From NCBI GenBank assembly GCA_947500875.1, contig CANMUN010000013.1, positions 1 to 54,946 on the forward strand: 54,946 nt of DNA. Reading direction: 5' to 3'. The position numbers and the translations under genes are program-made. Source of the DNA: Flavobacteriales bacterium (GTDB taxonomy: Bacteria > Bacteroidota > Bacteroidia > Flavobacteriales_D > Crocinitomicaceae). Every line of letters starts with the position of its first letter. Positions within the stretch are counted from its first letter, which is position 1. The notes below the pieces were generated by a model. That model saw only the letters and a program-made list of their open reading frames with translations, made no database searches and was not told the DNA's origin. Positions 27,742-35,826 of this stretch are shown in pieces.

Positions 27742-28705
27742 TTTTTGGGAATTTTTTCATGTAACTGGTGTCGGTAAGGGCTCCTAAAAAAGCCATCAGT
27801 TGTTGCTTTTGAAGCTGCGAAAGGTTGATAGATTCAATCGATTTGCTTTGTCCTTTGGGGTGTTTTCCTCCTTGTGCATAATGATTTAATACATCCTCCA
27901 AAGTGCTCAAAGAACCATCATGCATGTAAGGAAAAGTTAATGCAATGTTGCGCAAGGTCGGCGTTTTAAAGAACCCGATGTCAGCACTGTCCAAATTAAT
28001 CCGAAACCTGCCTTTGTCTTTTTCATAGATAGTATAAAGACCATTGTTCTCTGCTTTAAAATTGGTGAAGTAAGGTGCGGGATGGCATTCAACGCAATAC
28101 AACGCATTGAACAGCTTCATACCTTCCACTTCTTGTTCGTTCATCGCCTTTTTATGGCCTTTAACATAACGGTCATAGCGGCTGTTCAAGGAGAGTAAAC
28201 TTCGCTCAAAAGCGGCGATGCTGCGCGTTAAAACCCAAGCGTCAAAATCTCGATTGTACAACGCTTTTGCTGCCTTTTGATACTCCGGAATTTCGCGTAA
28301 TTTCGGAATGAGGTCTTTCATGTTATGTCCCATTTCCGTTGGCTCCTGAATGGGGACAATCACCTGTAACTCTAGGGTTTTTAAATGGGCGTCAAACATG
28401 ACGGTTTGCAAAAAAGCACTGTTTAATAAGGTGGGGGCGTTTCGTTCAGCGAATTGTCCACCAATGCCTTGAGCGATAGGCTTTCGATCCGTAAACGCGA
28501 ATTCTGGCATGTGGCAAGTAGCACATGAAACACTACCGTCTTTTGAAAGACGCTTATCAAAAAATAAAGCTTTTCCCAAAGCAATCTTATCTTTTGTGGT
28601 CGGATTATCTGGAGGGAAAGGTACATAGGTCGTAAACACTTCGGGCGCCTCGCATCCATACATTAAACACAGTATGACCGCACCCAAAAACAAGCTTAAC
28701 CTCAT
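27731..28705 (-). CDS. MbnH/MauG-like diheme cytochrome c peroxidase lipoprotein
   Basis: A 324-residue diheme enzyme of the bacterial cytochrome c peroxidase/MauG family. Heme c sites are CATCH (61-65) and CVECH (204-208). PTEMGHN near residue 125 carries the conserved Glu loop, and YMHDGSL (Met261) gives the likely distal ligand of one heme. The lipobox LMYGC (Cys18) points to a lipid anchor. The start at 28705 overlaps the upstream gene stop as ATGA. Because that upstream gene is MbnP-like, this is best read as the partner MbnH, which oxidises a Trp of MbnP to kynurenine to create a copper site; a plain H2O2-reducing peroxidase remains possible. Confidence 0.86.
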   Translation of the reverse strand: MRLSLFLGAVILCLMYGCEAPEVFTTYVPFPPDNPTTKDKIALGKALFFDKRLSKDGSVSCATCHMPEFAFTDRKPIAQGIGGQFAERNAPTLLNSAFLQTVMFDAHLKTLELQVIVPIQEPTEMGHNMKDLIPKLREIPEYQKAAKALYNRDFDAWVLTRSIAAFERSLLSLNSRYDRYVKGHKKAMNEQEVEGMKLFNALYCVECHPAPYFTNFKAENNGLYTIYEKDKGRFRINLDSADIGFFKTPTLRNIALTFPYMHDGSLSTLEDVLNHYAQGGKHPKGQSKSIESINLSQLQKQQLMAFLGALTDTSYMKKFPKNAR

Positions 28706-29670
28706 GGTTGAATAATCCTGCATTTTCGTGAACCAATGAGGGAATTATTGGGACCATAAAGGGTTAGGGTATAAACGCCATCCTTTACCTCAAGAAGAGC
28801 CTTAACCTGTGAATCCATCCACTTAACCTCTTGAATCTTACGCCCCATTACGTCATAAACTTCCATCCTTTCTACCCCCATGTTTTCCATAAAAACGGTG
28901 TTTTCATGGGTATAAAACTTCATGGGTTTACCTTCAATTAGTCCAGCGCTTTGAGGTTGGTTAAATACCGAAAAGGTGTTGACATTGGCCATAATCGAAT
29001 CGTTGAGTCCCGTTTCTCCGTGAAGCACTCCTACGGTGCCCAGCGGCATATTATGCAACCACTGATCGAGGCGGCACTCAAGATATACATCCTGCTGCTC
29101 CATGGTCGTTTGAGTAGCAAGGATGGGCATGTGAACCAATCGTTGGTTGTGATCGCCAAGGTTGTGAAATTCAAAGTAAGCATCCGTCTGCTGATCGTTG
29201 TCGGAATCGGCATTGCCGCCAACCACCATGTGCATGTATCCGAACTGCCATCCCCAGTACATGCTTGGAGATTGAAAACTCAAGGGATGTGACAAAGGAA
29301 ACGAAGAAATGTCTTGCGCTTCAGCACCTTGTTGGGTATTAAAACGAGAAGGAACACCCACCATAAACTGGATACTGTCCAATTGTTGAATACCGTAATC
29401 TCCTAGAAAACACCCTTGTTCGGTTGGAGTGAAGATAAAAACGCTTTGATTGACCGGGGTTATCATACCACCATCATGATACAGTAAAATATCCGAAACA
29501 TAATAATTGAAATGGTCAATATTTACGATTTGGCCGTTTAGTGCAGGAACATTCGTTTGCAGCTGCAAAGGTTGACCCGCAAAGGTTGGTTTAATGTGTA
29601 AGAAAAAATTCGTTTGAGCTTGTGTCAAGGCATAAAAAGCCATAAAAAGGACAGAAAGTACTTTTTTCAT
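28702..29670 (-). CDS. MbnP-like copper-binding protein with T9SS sorting domain
   Basis: A 322-residue secreted protein. After the signal peptide (VLSVLFMAFYALTQAQ) comes an MbnP-type domain: the start FFLHIKPTFAGQPL, INVDHFNYYVSD-like strand (ere IVNIDHFNYYVSDI), the SMYWGWQFGYMHM segment (Trp139 and Trp141), ELGDHNQRL-like HNLGDHNQR and a W-x-x-NMP strand. In MbnP such a Trp is converted to kynurenine by MbnH. The last 65 residues (FMENMGVERMEVYDVMGRK to the end) form a T9SS type-A-like CTD, which MbnP proteins of proteobacteria lack. The downstream gene starts on the ATGA overlap. An alternative start at 29703 also overlaps the previous stop as ATGA; the choice is uncertain. Confidence 0.82.
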   Translation of the reverse strand: MKKVLSVLFMAFYALTQAQTNFFLHIKPTFAGQPLQLQTNVPALNGQIVNIDHFNYYVSDILLYHDGGMITPVNQSVFIFTPTEQGCFLGDYGIQQLDSIQFMVGVPSRFNTQQGAEAQDISSFPLSHPLSFQSPSMYWGWQFGYMHMVVGGNADSDNDQQTDAYFEFHNLGDHNQRLVHMPILATQTTMEQQDVYLECRLDQWLHNMPLGTVGVLHGETGLNDSIMANVNTFSVFNQPQSAGLIEGKPMKFYTHENTVFMENMGVERMEVYDVMGRKIQEVKWMDSQVKALLEVKDGVYTLTLYGPNNSLIGSRKCRIIQP

Positions 29671-29699
29671 GAATTCAAATTTTTTAAGCAAACAAAAAC

Positions 29700-30473
29700 T
29701 CATTTTTTCTTTGCGATGTATAATACCTCATCCGAGGAAATCCTGTAACGTTCAAACACCGACGGTTCAAGATGCTCTTTTAGCCAAAATTCCTGCACTT
29801 CAAAACCCGCTTTCTTGAGGAAATCGCGGTAATCTCTCCCAAAAAGACGAACATGGTCTTTTTGCCAATAGTACTTTTCGCGATCTTCGGGGGTAACTAT
29901 CGCAGGATCCTCCAAAGTAGTTTCTCGCGTCATATCCTGTGGCACCTGCATAATTGCCCAAGCACCTGACTTCATCACACGAAAAATTTCCTGCAAGCAT
30001 TGGTGGGGATTTTCAACATGCTCCATGACATGGTTGCAAAACACCACATCAAAGCGACCGGAATCCAAAGGTATATGATGCAAATCAAAATGCATGTCGG
30101 CAATCGGGGACTCAATATCGGCGGTTAAATACGTTAAATTCTTCTGTTGCTTAAACTTCGGTAGAAAGCACTGTTCCGGTGCCATATGAAGTACGGAAAG
30201 ACTGGGTTCGGTAAAAAACGTAGAATGATCGCGCAGGTACAACCACATCAAACGGTGACGCTCCAAGGTTAAATCGTAGGGGCACAGCACATTTTCACGG
30301 TGTGCTACCGACGAACCGTAGGATAAAAACTTAGAAAAAGACTTGTCGCATACCGGACACTCCACCTTATTGCCACGATAAATCATTGGCGCAATAAGCT
30401 TGAAGATATAGCTCATTCGGATGAGAAGAGGCCTCGGTAAGGTATTCAGTAGAAACTTGTACAATTTTTTCAC
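29700..30473 (-). CDS. Class I SAM-dependent methyltransferase with N-terminal zinc-ribbon-like motif
   Basis: A 257-residue methyltransferase_11/23-type protein. Its N terminus has CPVC (Cys39, Cys42) and a second motif that reads CPYD (Cys64, Asp67) before LTLERHRLMWLYL; in relatives the second motif is usually CxxC, so one ligand is replaced. The SAM domain shows VLHMAPEQ (motif I region), DIESPIADMHFDLHHIP and RFDVVFCNHVMEHVENPHQCL (motif II/III) and a KSGAWAIMQVP strand. Substrate unknown; such proteins are common in Bacteroidota, often near glycan or lipid genes. The start codon is GTG, only four bases after a perfect TAnnTTTG element, so either the transcript is leaderless or Met20 is the true start. 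Confidence 0.82.
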   Translation of the reverse strand: MKKLYKFLLNTLPRPLLIRMSYIFKLIAPMIYRGNKVECPVCDKSFSKFLSYGSSVAHRENVLCPYDLTLERHRLMWLYLRDHSTFFTEPSLSVLHMAPEQCFLPKFKQQKNLTYLTADIESPIADMHFDLHHIPLDSGRFDVVFCNHVMEHVENPHQCLQEIFRVMKSGAWAIMQVPQDMTRETTLEDPAIVTPEDREKYYWQKDHVRLFGRDYRDFLKKAGFEVQEFWLKEHLEPSVFERYRISSDEVLYIAKKK

Positions 30474-30477
30474 TGAA

Positions 30478-30485
30478 CAAATTTA
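30478..30485 (-). promoter_or_regulatory. Candidate -7 element of the eight-gene minus-strand run
   Basis: On the minus strand TAAATTTG is a perfect TAnnTTTG match, four bases before the GTG start of the methyltransferase. It would drive the whole run down to the S8 protease and produce a nearly leaderless mRNA. No TTTG -33 element is obvious. Confidence 0.45.
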
Positions 30486-30537
30486 CGATAAAACCATCAA
30501 GAAATTTTGAAGATATAATGCAACCCAAGGCTGCAAG

Positions 30538-31572
30538 GTGACGTACAGGTCTTTTGTGCGAAATTTATACATCTTTCCTTTCGTTTTACTGATATGGAAT
30601 CACTCTTGGTCACAAAAGACCTACAATATTGTAGATTTCAAGGATCAGCACGTACTATATACGGATATAGGAATCAGTCCGGCTCCCTTCAACCTTTATT
30701 ACCCCTTTACTTCTGAAATTCGCTCACTGAAATATAAAAATAATTTTAAACCCATCCTGGGGTTAGCTTATGCCTACAAATGGTTCAGTTTACGCTTAGC
30801 TTTTCCCGTAATGCCAGGCTTTAGAAACGAGGCGCGTTTTGGAAGAACCCAGCAGTTTTCCCTCGGCTTTGATTATAATTTTAAACGCCTTTATACCGAC
30901 TTTGACTTTAGGATTAATTCGGGATATGCCATTAAAAACGCCCTGAACTATGATTCAGCTTTTACCGATGCTAATCCTAACGATATCATGCCCAACCTTG
31001 GGTCGCTAAATCTTTCGGTAAACCTTTGGTATTTCAACCACGACGATTTCAAAATGAACGCATTGCAAGGAAAACGAGCACATTTCAATGGGGAAGTACA
31101 TACTTGGTATTTGAAGGGAACCCTCAATTTTTTTGGAATCACCAACGATAAAAATTCCATCATCCCTGATGCCCTTATCGACGTCAACCATTCAAAAACA
31201 GGTTCAAGTGCCTTCTCTTCATTAGACTTCGGTGTGATTCCGGGCTATACCTATGCCAACAGAATCAACCGATGGCAATTTTCCGGGTGGGCAGGGATTG
31301 GTCCCGTTATCCAATCCAAGTTCTTTGTGCTGTCCGATAACCTGAACGGTTTTTTAGGCCTTGCACCTCGGTATGATATTCGATTTGTGGGAGGCTATTC
31401 GAGCGATCAACGGTTTTTACTGTTGGCCGCACATTTTGATAATAAATCCATCCGCTATCAAAGCTTGCGTTACGACCAATATTTTTATACCCTCCGCTTG
31501 GTAGCTGGAATTAGAATTCCGCCTAAAAAAGACACTCCATCAACGCGTCGTCAACGGTCGAGGGCAACGTGA
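30538..31572 (+). CDS. DUF4421 family outer-membrane-type protein
   Basis: A 344-residue secreted protein of the Bacteroidota DUF4421 family. A signal peptide (YIFPFVLLIWNHSWSQ) is followed by alternating hydrophobic/polar strands ending in aromatic residues, consistent with a small outer-membrane beta-barrel. The family pattern KPILGLAYAYKWFSLRLAFP, then GFDYNFKRLYTDFDFR, is clear. Function is unknown. The start is GTG at 30538. A seven-codon ATG reading frame (30518-30541) ends in the overlapping GTGA; whether it is translated is not known. The last 50 bases overlap the end of hutU on the other strand. Confidence 0.78.
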   Translation: MTYRSFVRNLYIFPFVLLIWNHSWSQKTYNIVDFKDQHVLYTDIGISPAPFNLYYPFTSEIRSLKYKNNFKPILGLAYAYKWFSLRLAFPVMPGFRNEARFGRTQQFSLGFDYNFKRLYTDFDFRINSGYAIKNALNYDSAFTDANPNDIMPNLGSLNLSVNLWYFNHDDFKMNALQGKRAHFNGEVHTWYLKGTLNFFGITNDKNSIIPDALIDVNHSKTGSSAFSSLDFGVIPGYTYANRINRWQFSGWAGIGPVIQSKFFVLSDNLNGFLGLAPRYDIRFVGGYSSDQRFLLLAAHFDNKSIRYQSLRYDQYFYTLRLVAGIRIPPKKDTPSTRRQRSRAT

Positions 31573-33520
31573 CTTTCAGCAAGGGCTCTTGTTCCATCGC
31601 CCTCTCAATCGCAAAGCGGGCGTTCGGATTGCGGGCCCAATTTCTTCGGGCAATTCCGTTATTTACATCCCAATGAAGCATCATCGTTAAGTTCGTACGT
31701 GCCCTCTCGGATCCGTCCAACAGCATACCAAATCCCCCATTAATCACCTCTCCCCAACCTACTCCTCCTCCGTTGTGAATCGAAACCCATGTCGCACCTC
31801 GGAAACTATCACCAATAACGTTTTGAATTGCCATATCCGCAGTAAACCTTGACCCGTCGTAAATGTTGCTGGTTTCTCGGTATGGTGAATCGGTACCTGA
31901 AACGTCATGATGGTCTCGTCCTAAAATTACCGGGCCAATTTCTCCGCGAGCAATGGCCTCATTGAATGCCGCTGCGATGCGCATTCTTCCTTCGGCATCC
32001 GCATATAAAATCCTTGCCTGTGACCCCACCACCATTTGGTTTTCTTTTGCTTTTTCAATCCACTGCAGGTTGTCCATTAACTGGAGTTTTGTTTCTTCCG
32101 GTGCTCCTTTCAACATTTCCTCCATCACTTCCTTGGCAATGCGATCGGTGGCATCAAGATCCGACGTTTTTCCTGAGGCACACACCCAACGAAAGGGTCC
32201 AAAACCGTAATCGAAGCAAAACGGACCTAAAATATCCTGAACGTACGACGGATATTTAAAATCCAACCCTTTTTCATCCATTACTTCTGCTCCAGCGCGC
32301 GAAGCCTCAAGCAAAAAAGCATTTCCGTAATCAAAAAAATAGGTTCCATTGCGGGTATGACGGTTAACGCTTTCAACATGCCGGCGCAAGGATTCGTAGA
32401 CCCTTTGCTTAAATTCCTCAGGGGCATTGGCCATCATGTCGTTGGATTCCTCGTAGGACAATCCTGCTGGATAATATCCCCCTGCAAAAGGATTATGCAG
32501 GGAGGTTTGGTCTGAACCTAAATCCACAAAAATCCCTTCCTTTTCAAAACCCTCCCAAACTTCAACTACATTTCCTAAATAAGCAATGGAAACCACCTCA
32601 TTCTGTCCTAAAGCCTGTTTTACGCGTTGGCAAAGTTGATTCATGTCAGCGATCACCTCATCCACCCAACCTTGCGAATGCCTTGTGGCCACCGCTTTCG
32701 GATTAATCTCAGCCGTTACGCTCACTACGCCAGCAATATTCCCTGCCTTGGGTTGAGCTCCACTCATCCCTCCTAATCCTGCGGTAACAAATAACTTAAC
32801 CCCCGGATTTTTCGAGCTTTTGGCAAACCTTCGGAGCGCATTTAACACCGTAATCGTGGTGCCATGCACGATTCCTTGAGGACCGATGTACATGTACGAA
32901 CCAGCCGTCATCTGCCCATACTGTGTAACTCCCATTGCATTAAATTTTTCCCAATCATCGGGCCGGCTATAATTGGGAATCATCATTCCATTAGTGACCA
33001 CCACTCGGGGCGCATTGCGGTGCGAAGGAAATAAGCCCATCGGATGTCCTGAATACATTACCAAGGTTTGTTCATCGGTCATCTCAGCCAAATAACGCAT
33101 AGTCAGTAGGTACTGCCCCCAATGTTGAAATACGGCACCGTTTCCTCCATAGGTAATGAGTTCATGCGGGTGCTGAGCAACCGCAGGGTCTAGATTATTT
33201 TGAATCATGAGCATGATGGCCTTTGCCTCCATGCTTTTGCCAGGATATTCGTCCAAAGGACGAGCGTTCATAGCATAGGTCGGCCTAAAACGGTACATGT
33301 AAATTCTTCCGTATTCCCTTAATTCTTGAGAAAATTCTATCGCCAACTCGGCATGAAGTTCCGAAGGAAAATACCTTAACGCATTGCGAATCGCTAGTTT
33401 TTTCTCCTCCTTTGTCAAGATTTCTTTCCGCTTCGGAGCATGATTGATGGACACATCGTATCCCGGATGGATGGGCAAGGTACTAGGAATTCCTTGCAGA
33501 ATTTGTTCTTGAAAGGTCAT
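31523..33520 (-). CDS. hutU: Urocanate hydratase
   Basis: Converts urocanate to imidazolonepropionate, the second step of histidine breakdown, using tightly bound NAD+. Recognisable segments are YGGNGAVFQHWGQYLL, YSGHPMGLFPS, TAGLGGMSGAQPKA, the SDQTSLHNPFAGGYYP motif and RDHHDVSGTDSPYRET. At 665 residues it belongs to the longer class also found in animals (UROC1), not the 555-residue class of proteobacteria. No hutH, hutI or hutG is in the window. Its ATG overlaps the RsmI-like stop as ATGA, so it is the last gene of that run; its end overlaps the DUF4421 gene by 50 bases. Confidence 0.95.
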   Translation of the reverse strand: MTFQEQILQGIPSTLPIHPGYDVSINHAPKRKEILTKEEKKLAIRNALRYFPSELHAELAIEFSQELREYGRIYMYRFRPTYAMNARPLDEYPGKSMEAKAIMLMIQNNLDPAVAQHPHELITYGGNGAVFQHWGQYLLTMRYLAEMTDEQTLVMYSGHPMGLFPSHRNAPRVVVTNGMMIPNYSRPDDWEKFNAMGVTQYGQMTAGSYMYIGPQGIVHGTTITVLNALRRFAKSSKNPGVKLFVTAGLGGMSGAQPKAGNIAGVVSVTAEINPKAVATRHSQGWVDEVIADMNQLCQRVKQALGQNEVVSIAYLGNVVEVWEGFEKEGIFVDLGSDQTSLHNPFAGGYYPAGLSYEESNDMMANAPEEFKQRVYESLRRHVESVNRHTRNGTYFFDYGNAFLLEASRAGAEVMDEKGLDFKYPSYVQDILGPFCFDYGFGPFRWVCASGKTSDLDATDRIAKEVMEEMLKGAPEETKLQLMDNLQWIEKAKENQMVVGSQARILYADAEGRMRIAAAFNEAIARGEIGPVILGRDHHDVSGTDSPYRETSNIYDGSRFTADMAIQNVIGDSFRGATWVSIHNGGGVGWGEVINGGFGMLLDGSERARTNLTMMLHWDVNNGIARRNWARNPNARFAIERAMEQEPLLKVTLPSTVDDALMECLF

Positions 33521-34242
33521 AACCCTTGTGATTTACCGATTAAAAATACGACGGGCGATTTGGACAAATCCCGAGCGTTTTCCCGCCAATCCGCTACTGT
33601 CATGGTTTGAATTCTCTGTTGAGGTAAGGTTAGGTTGGAGGCAATGCATAATTCCGTGCTGTCGCCTAATTCGTTAAGAAGGTCTTCTAAAACATTCATG
33701 TTTCTGAAAGGAGTATCCATGAAAAGGTGGGTTATGCCGCTGCGACGTGTTTCGATTTCCATGTCTTTCATGGCCCTTACTCGGTCTTTTCGCTCTTTGG
33801 GAAGATACCCGTGAAATCGGAACGATTGGCCTGAAAAACCAGAGGCCATTAAAGCCAGAAGAAACGCTGATGGTCCAACCATAGGGTAAACGTGAATGCC
33901 TTGAGAATGGCACAATGCAACAAGTTCCGCTCCAGGGTCTGCGATTCCCGGACAGCCCGCCTCTGAAATGATCCCTACATCATGGCCGTTCAGGACATGA
34001 AGCAATATGGACATAAGGTCGTCTTTGGAAGTGCGCTTGTTTAATGGAAAAAAGGTAGAATCATCGATGGGAAAGGTACGGTCGAGTTTACGCAACAAGC
34101 GCCGAGCCGACTTCACCTCTTCTACGGCAAAACAACGCAAACCCGTGGTAATTTCAGCTACTTGTCCCGGTAAAATATCGTGCGTACTTTCCCCGCCGAG
34201 GGTGTTGGGAATTAAATAAATTGCTCCTTTTTTAGGGCTCAT
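33517..34242 (-). CDS. RsmI-like tetrapyrrole-methylase family SAM-dependent methyltransferase
   Basis: A 241-residue member of the SAM-dependent family that includes RsmI, which 2'-O-methylates C1402 of 16S rRNA. The N-terminal strand IYLIPNTLGG replaces the RsmI IVATPIGN motif; GIISEAGCPGIADPGAELV and VYPMVGPSAFLLALMASGF are the conserved SAM-site motifs, and FHGYLPKERKDR follows as in RsmI. It is shorter than E. coli RsmI (286 aa), matching a Bacteroidota branch annotated only as a methyltransferase, so a target other than 16S rRNA is possible. It overlaps the phosphatase gene by 11 bases and hutU by the ATGA junction. Confidence 0.84.
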   Translation of the reverse strand: MSPKKGAIYLIPNTLGGESTHDILPGQVAEITTGLRCFAVEEVKSARRLLRKLDRTFPIDDSTFFPLNKRTSKDDLMSILLHVLNGHDVGIISEAGCPGIADPGAELVALCHSQGIHVYPMVGPSAFLLALMASGFSGQSFRFHGYLPKERKDRVRAMKDMEIETRRSGITHLFMDTPFRNMNVLEDLLNELGDSTELCIASNLTLPQQRIQTMTVADWRENARDLSKSPVVFLIGKSQGL

Positions 34243-34696
34243 AAGTTAAATCGTTAATTAAGGCGTCAGTGGCTTTATCTACCAAAGTAAAAACATCGTT
34301 GAAATCCTTGGAAGTTCCGTAATATGGATCGGGAACTTCCGCTTCTTTTCCGGGATACAAATGGTCCAGCAAGTAATGAACCTTGGCTTCTTCTTCCTGG
34401 GAGCTTGCTAATTTTAGCACCGCCGAATAGTTGCTTCGATCCATGACGTAGATTCGATCAAAAATCTTAAAATCCTCTTTTGAAAATTGACGAGCCCGAA
34501 GTGCCCCAATATCAACACCGTTATTGCGTGCGGTTTCGATCATTCGGGCATCAGGAGGTGTCCCCGTATGGTAATTTGCAGTACCCGCCGAATCAACATC
34601 CCATGCCAATTCCCGATGGCACACCTTATGGCGCAATAACCCATCGGCAATCGGAGAACGGCAAATGTTGCCAAGGCAAACCATTAAAATTCGCAT
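34232..34696 (-). CDS. Low-molecular-weight protein tyrosine phosphatase
   Basis: A 154-residue cysteine phosphatase. The P-loop CLGNICRS (nucleophile Cys7, Arg13) sits at the N terminus as required, followed by SPIADGLLRH; the general-acid Asp is in VPDPYYG near residue 120, and the conserved SAGTANYHTGTPPD segment is present. Such enzymes dephosphorylate tyrosine kinases or polysaccharide-export regulators, or act as arsenate reductases; no kinase or arsenic gene is next to it. I chose the second Met of Met-Tyr-Met-Arg because the family starts just before the ILMVCLGN strand; the start at 34702 is also possible. A glycosyltransferase gene ends 32 bases upstream. Confidence 0.92.
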   Translation of the reverse strand: MRILMVCLGNICRSPIADGLLRHKVCHRELAWDVDSAGTANYHTGTPPDARMIETARNNGVDIGALRARQFSKEDFKIFDRIYVMDRSNYSAVLKLASSQEEEAKVHYLLDHLYPGKEAEVPDPYYGTSKDFNDVFTLVDKATDALINDLTYEP

Positions 34697-34728
34697 GTAC
34701 AAAAATACAACAAATCAACGGCTTCGTC

Positions 34729-35826
34729 TCAGCGAAAAACCCTTCTGCCTTTCCAACGAGGTTTAACTACCGGGATTAAAGCCCACAAAAGTCCATGATA
34801 GAGGGGTGCTAACCACTGAACGATTGGAAGCATGAACCAAGGGCCTAAGCGTTTATACCGTAAAAAATACGGTGCAAATACCGCCCATTCAAGGAAGGCC
34901 TTAACAACCAAAAGTACCAACATGTATTCGAGGTCATGTTCCGTCCATAACTTTGCAACTATACCAACAAAGGCCAAAGAAAACAACGATTGCAATACTC
35001 CCAAAAATGTCGCAAAATGATCTTTCACCTGTGTTGTTTTACCAATCCATCGAAGCCGCTGGTTCATGAAACCCCAAAGACCACGAGTCGTCGGCGAAAA
35101 AACGGCCAATGAAGGCTCCGAAATCAAACGCACATCGCGTTTTGCGCGACGGAAAGCACGTAAGGTAAAGATATCATCCCCGCTGGAGATGTTTTTATGC
35201 GCATCCCAATCATCGACTTGTCGATACACTTCAAGTTGAAACAACAGGTTTGCTCCACTGCAAATAACCGGACGGTACACACCATAAAGACCAACATTTA
35301 TGGCGTTCATCATTTGCAAGTCCACTTCTTGCCATTGATTTAAGGGACTTTCCCCAACAAGCACAGCGGGTAAAATCCACAAATCGGCCTCTGGCAGTTC
35401 TTGTATCTGAGAAAAATACGTGGACTTAAAAGTAACATCGGCGTCCATGGTTAATACCCATTGGGTGCTAACGAACGACATACCAAAACGCAAAGCCTCC
35501 TTTTTTCCTTGCAGCCCATCGGGCAGCGATAGCCATTCAACCGGTAATCCTGCAGCATGACGATCAAAAACGGCTTTACTCTCGTCGTCTGAATCGTCGT
35601 TGATGAAAATCCACCTAACGGGTTTAACCCTGGAACATCGCAAACAGTCCAGTATCTTTGGTAGATTTTTGGCCTCATTGCGCAATGGGACCAACACGGT
35701 AAGCTCATCGAGCGAAACATTACCAGCAGGATTGGAAAGCGCTTTTGAACGATGCTTGAACCCACCGTATATTACGATCCAGCACAAAAGACCTCCGTAA
35801 AAACTCAAGAATAAAGGGACTTCCAT
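34729..35826 (-). CDS. Family 2 glycosyltransferase, membrane bound
   Basis: A 365-residue GT2 inverting glycosyltransferase. An N-terminal membrane segment (LFLSFYGGLLCWIVIYGG) is followed by the GT-A domain with LTVLVPLRNEAKN, INDDSDDES, the DxD motif in MDADVTF, the catalytic Asp region SGDDIFTL and QRLRW (the QxxRW acceptor motif). Three more C-terminal membrane segments follow (SLFSLAFVGIVAKLW and others). This layout is typical of processive or lipid-linked glycan synthases; donor and acceptor are unknown. The ATG at 35826 is preferred because the longer frame runs deep into the upstream membrane-protein gene; the two overlap by 22 bases. Confidence 0.88.
   Translation of the reverse strand: MEVPLFLSFYGGLLCWIVIYGGFKHRSKALSNPAGNVSLDELTVLVPLRNEAKNLPKILDCLRCSRVKPVRWIFINDDSDDESKAVFDRHAAGLPVEWLSLPDGLQGKKEALRFGMSFVSTQWVLTMDADVTFKSTYFSQIQELPEADLWILPAVLVGESPLNQWQEVDLQMMNAINVGLYGVYRPVICSGANLLFQLEVYRQVDDWDAHKNISSGDDIFTLRAFRRAKRDVRLISEPSLAVFSPTTRGLWGFMNQRLRWIGKTTQVKDHFATFLGVLQSLFSLAFVGIVAKLWTEHDLEYMLVLLVVKAFLEWAVFAPYFLRYKRLGPWFMLPIVQWLAPLYHGLLWALIPVVKPRWKGRRVFR

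Noticed and set aside
30518-30541. Seven-codon frame ending at the DUF4421 GTG start, possible leader peptide
   Set aside because: Too short and without amino-acid bias; overlap with the start may be chance. Mentioned only in the gene entry.
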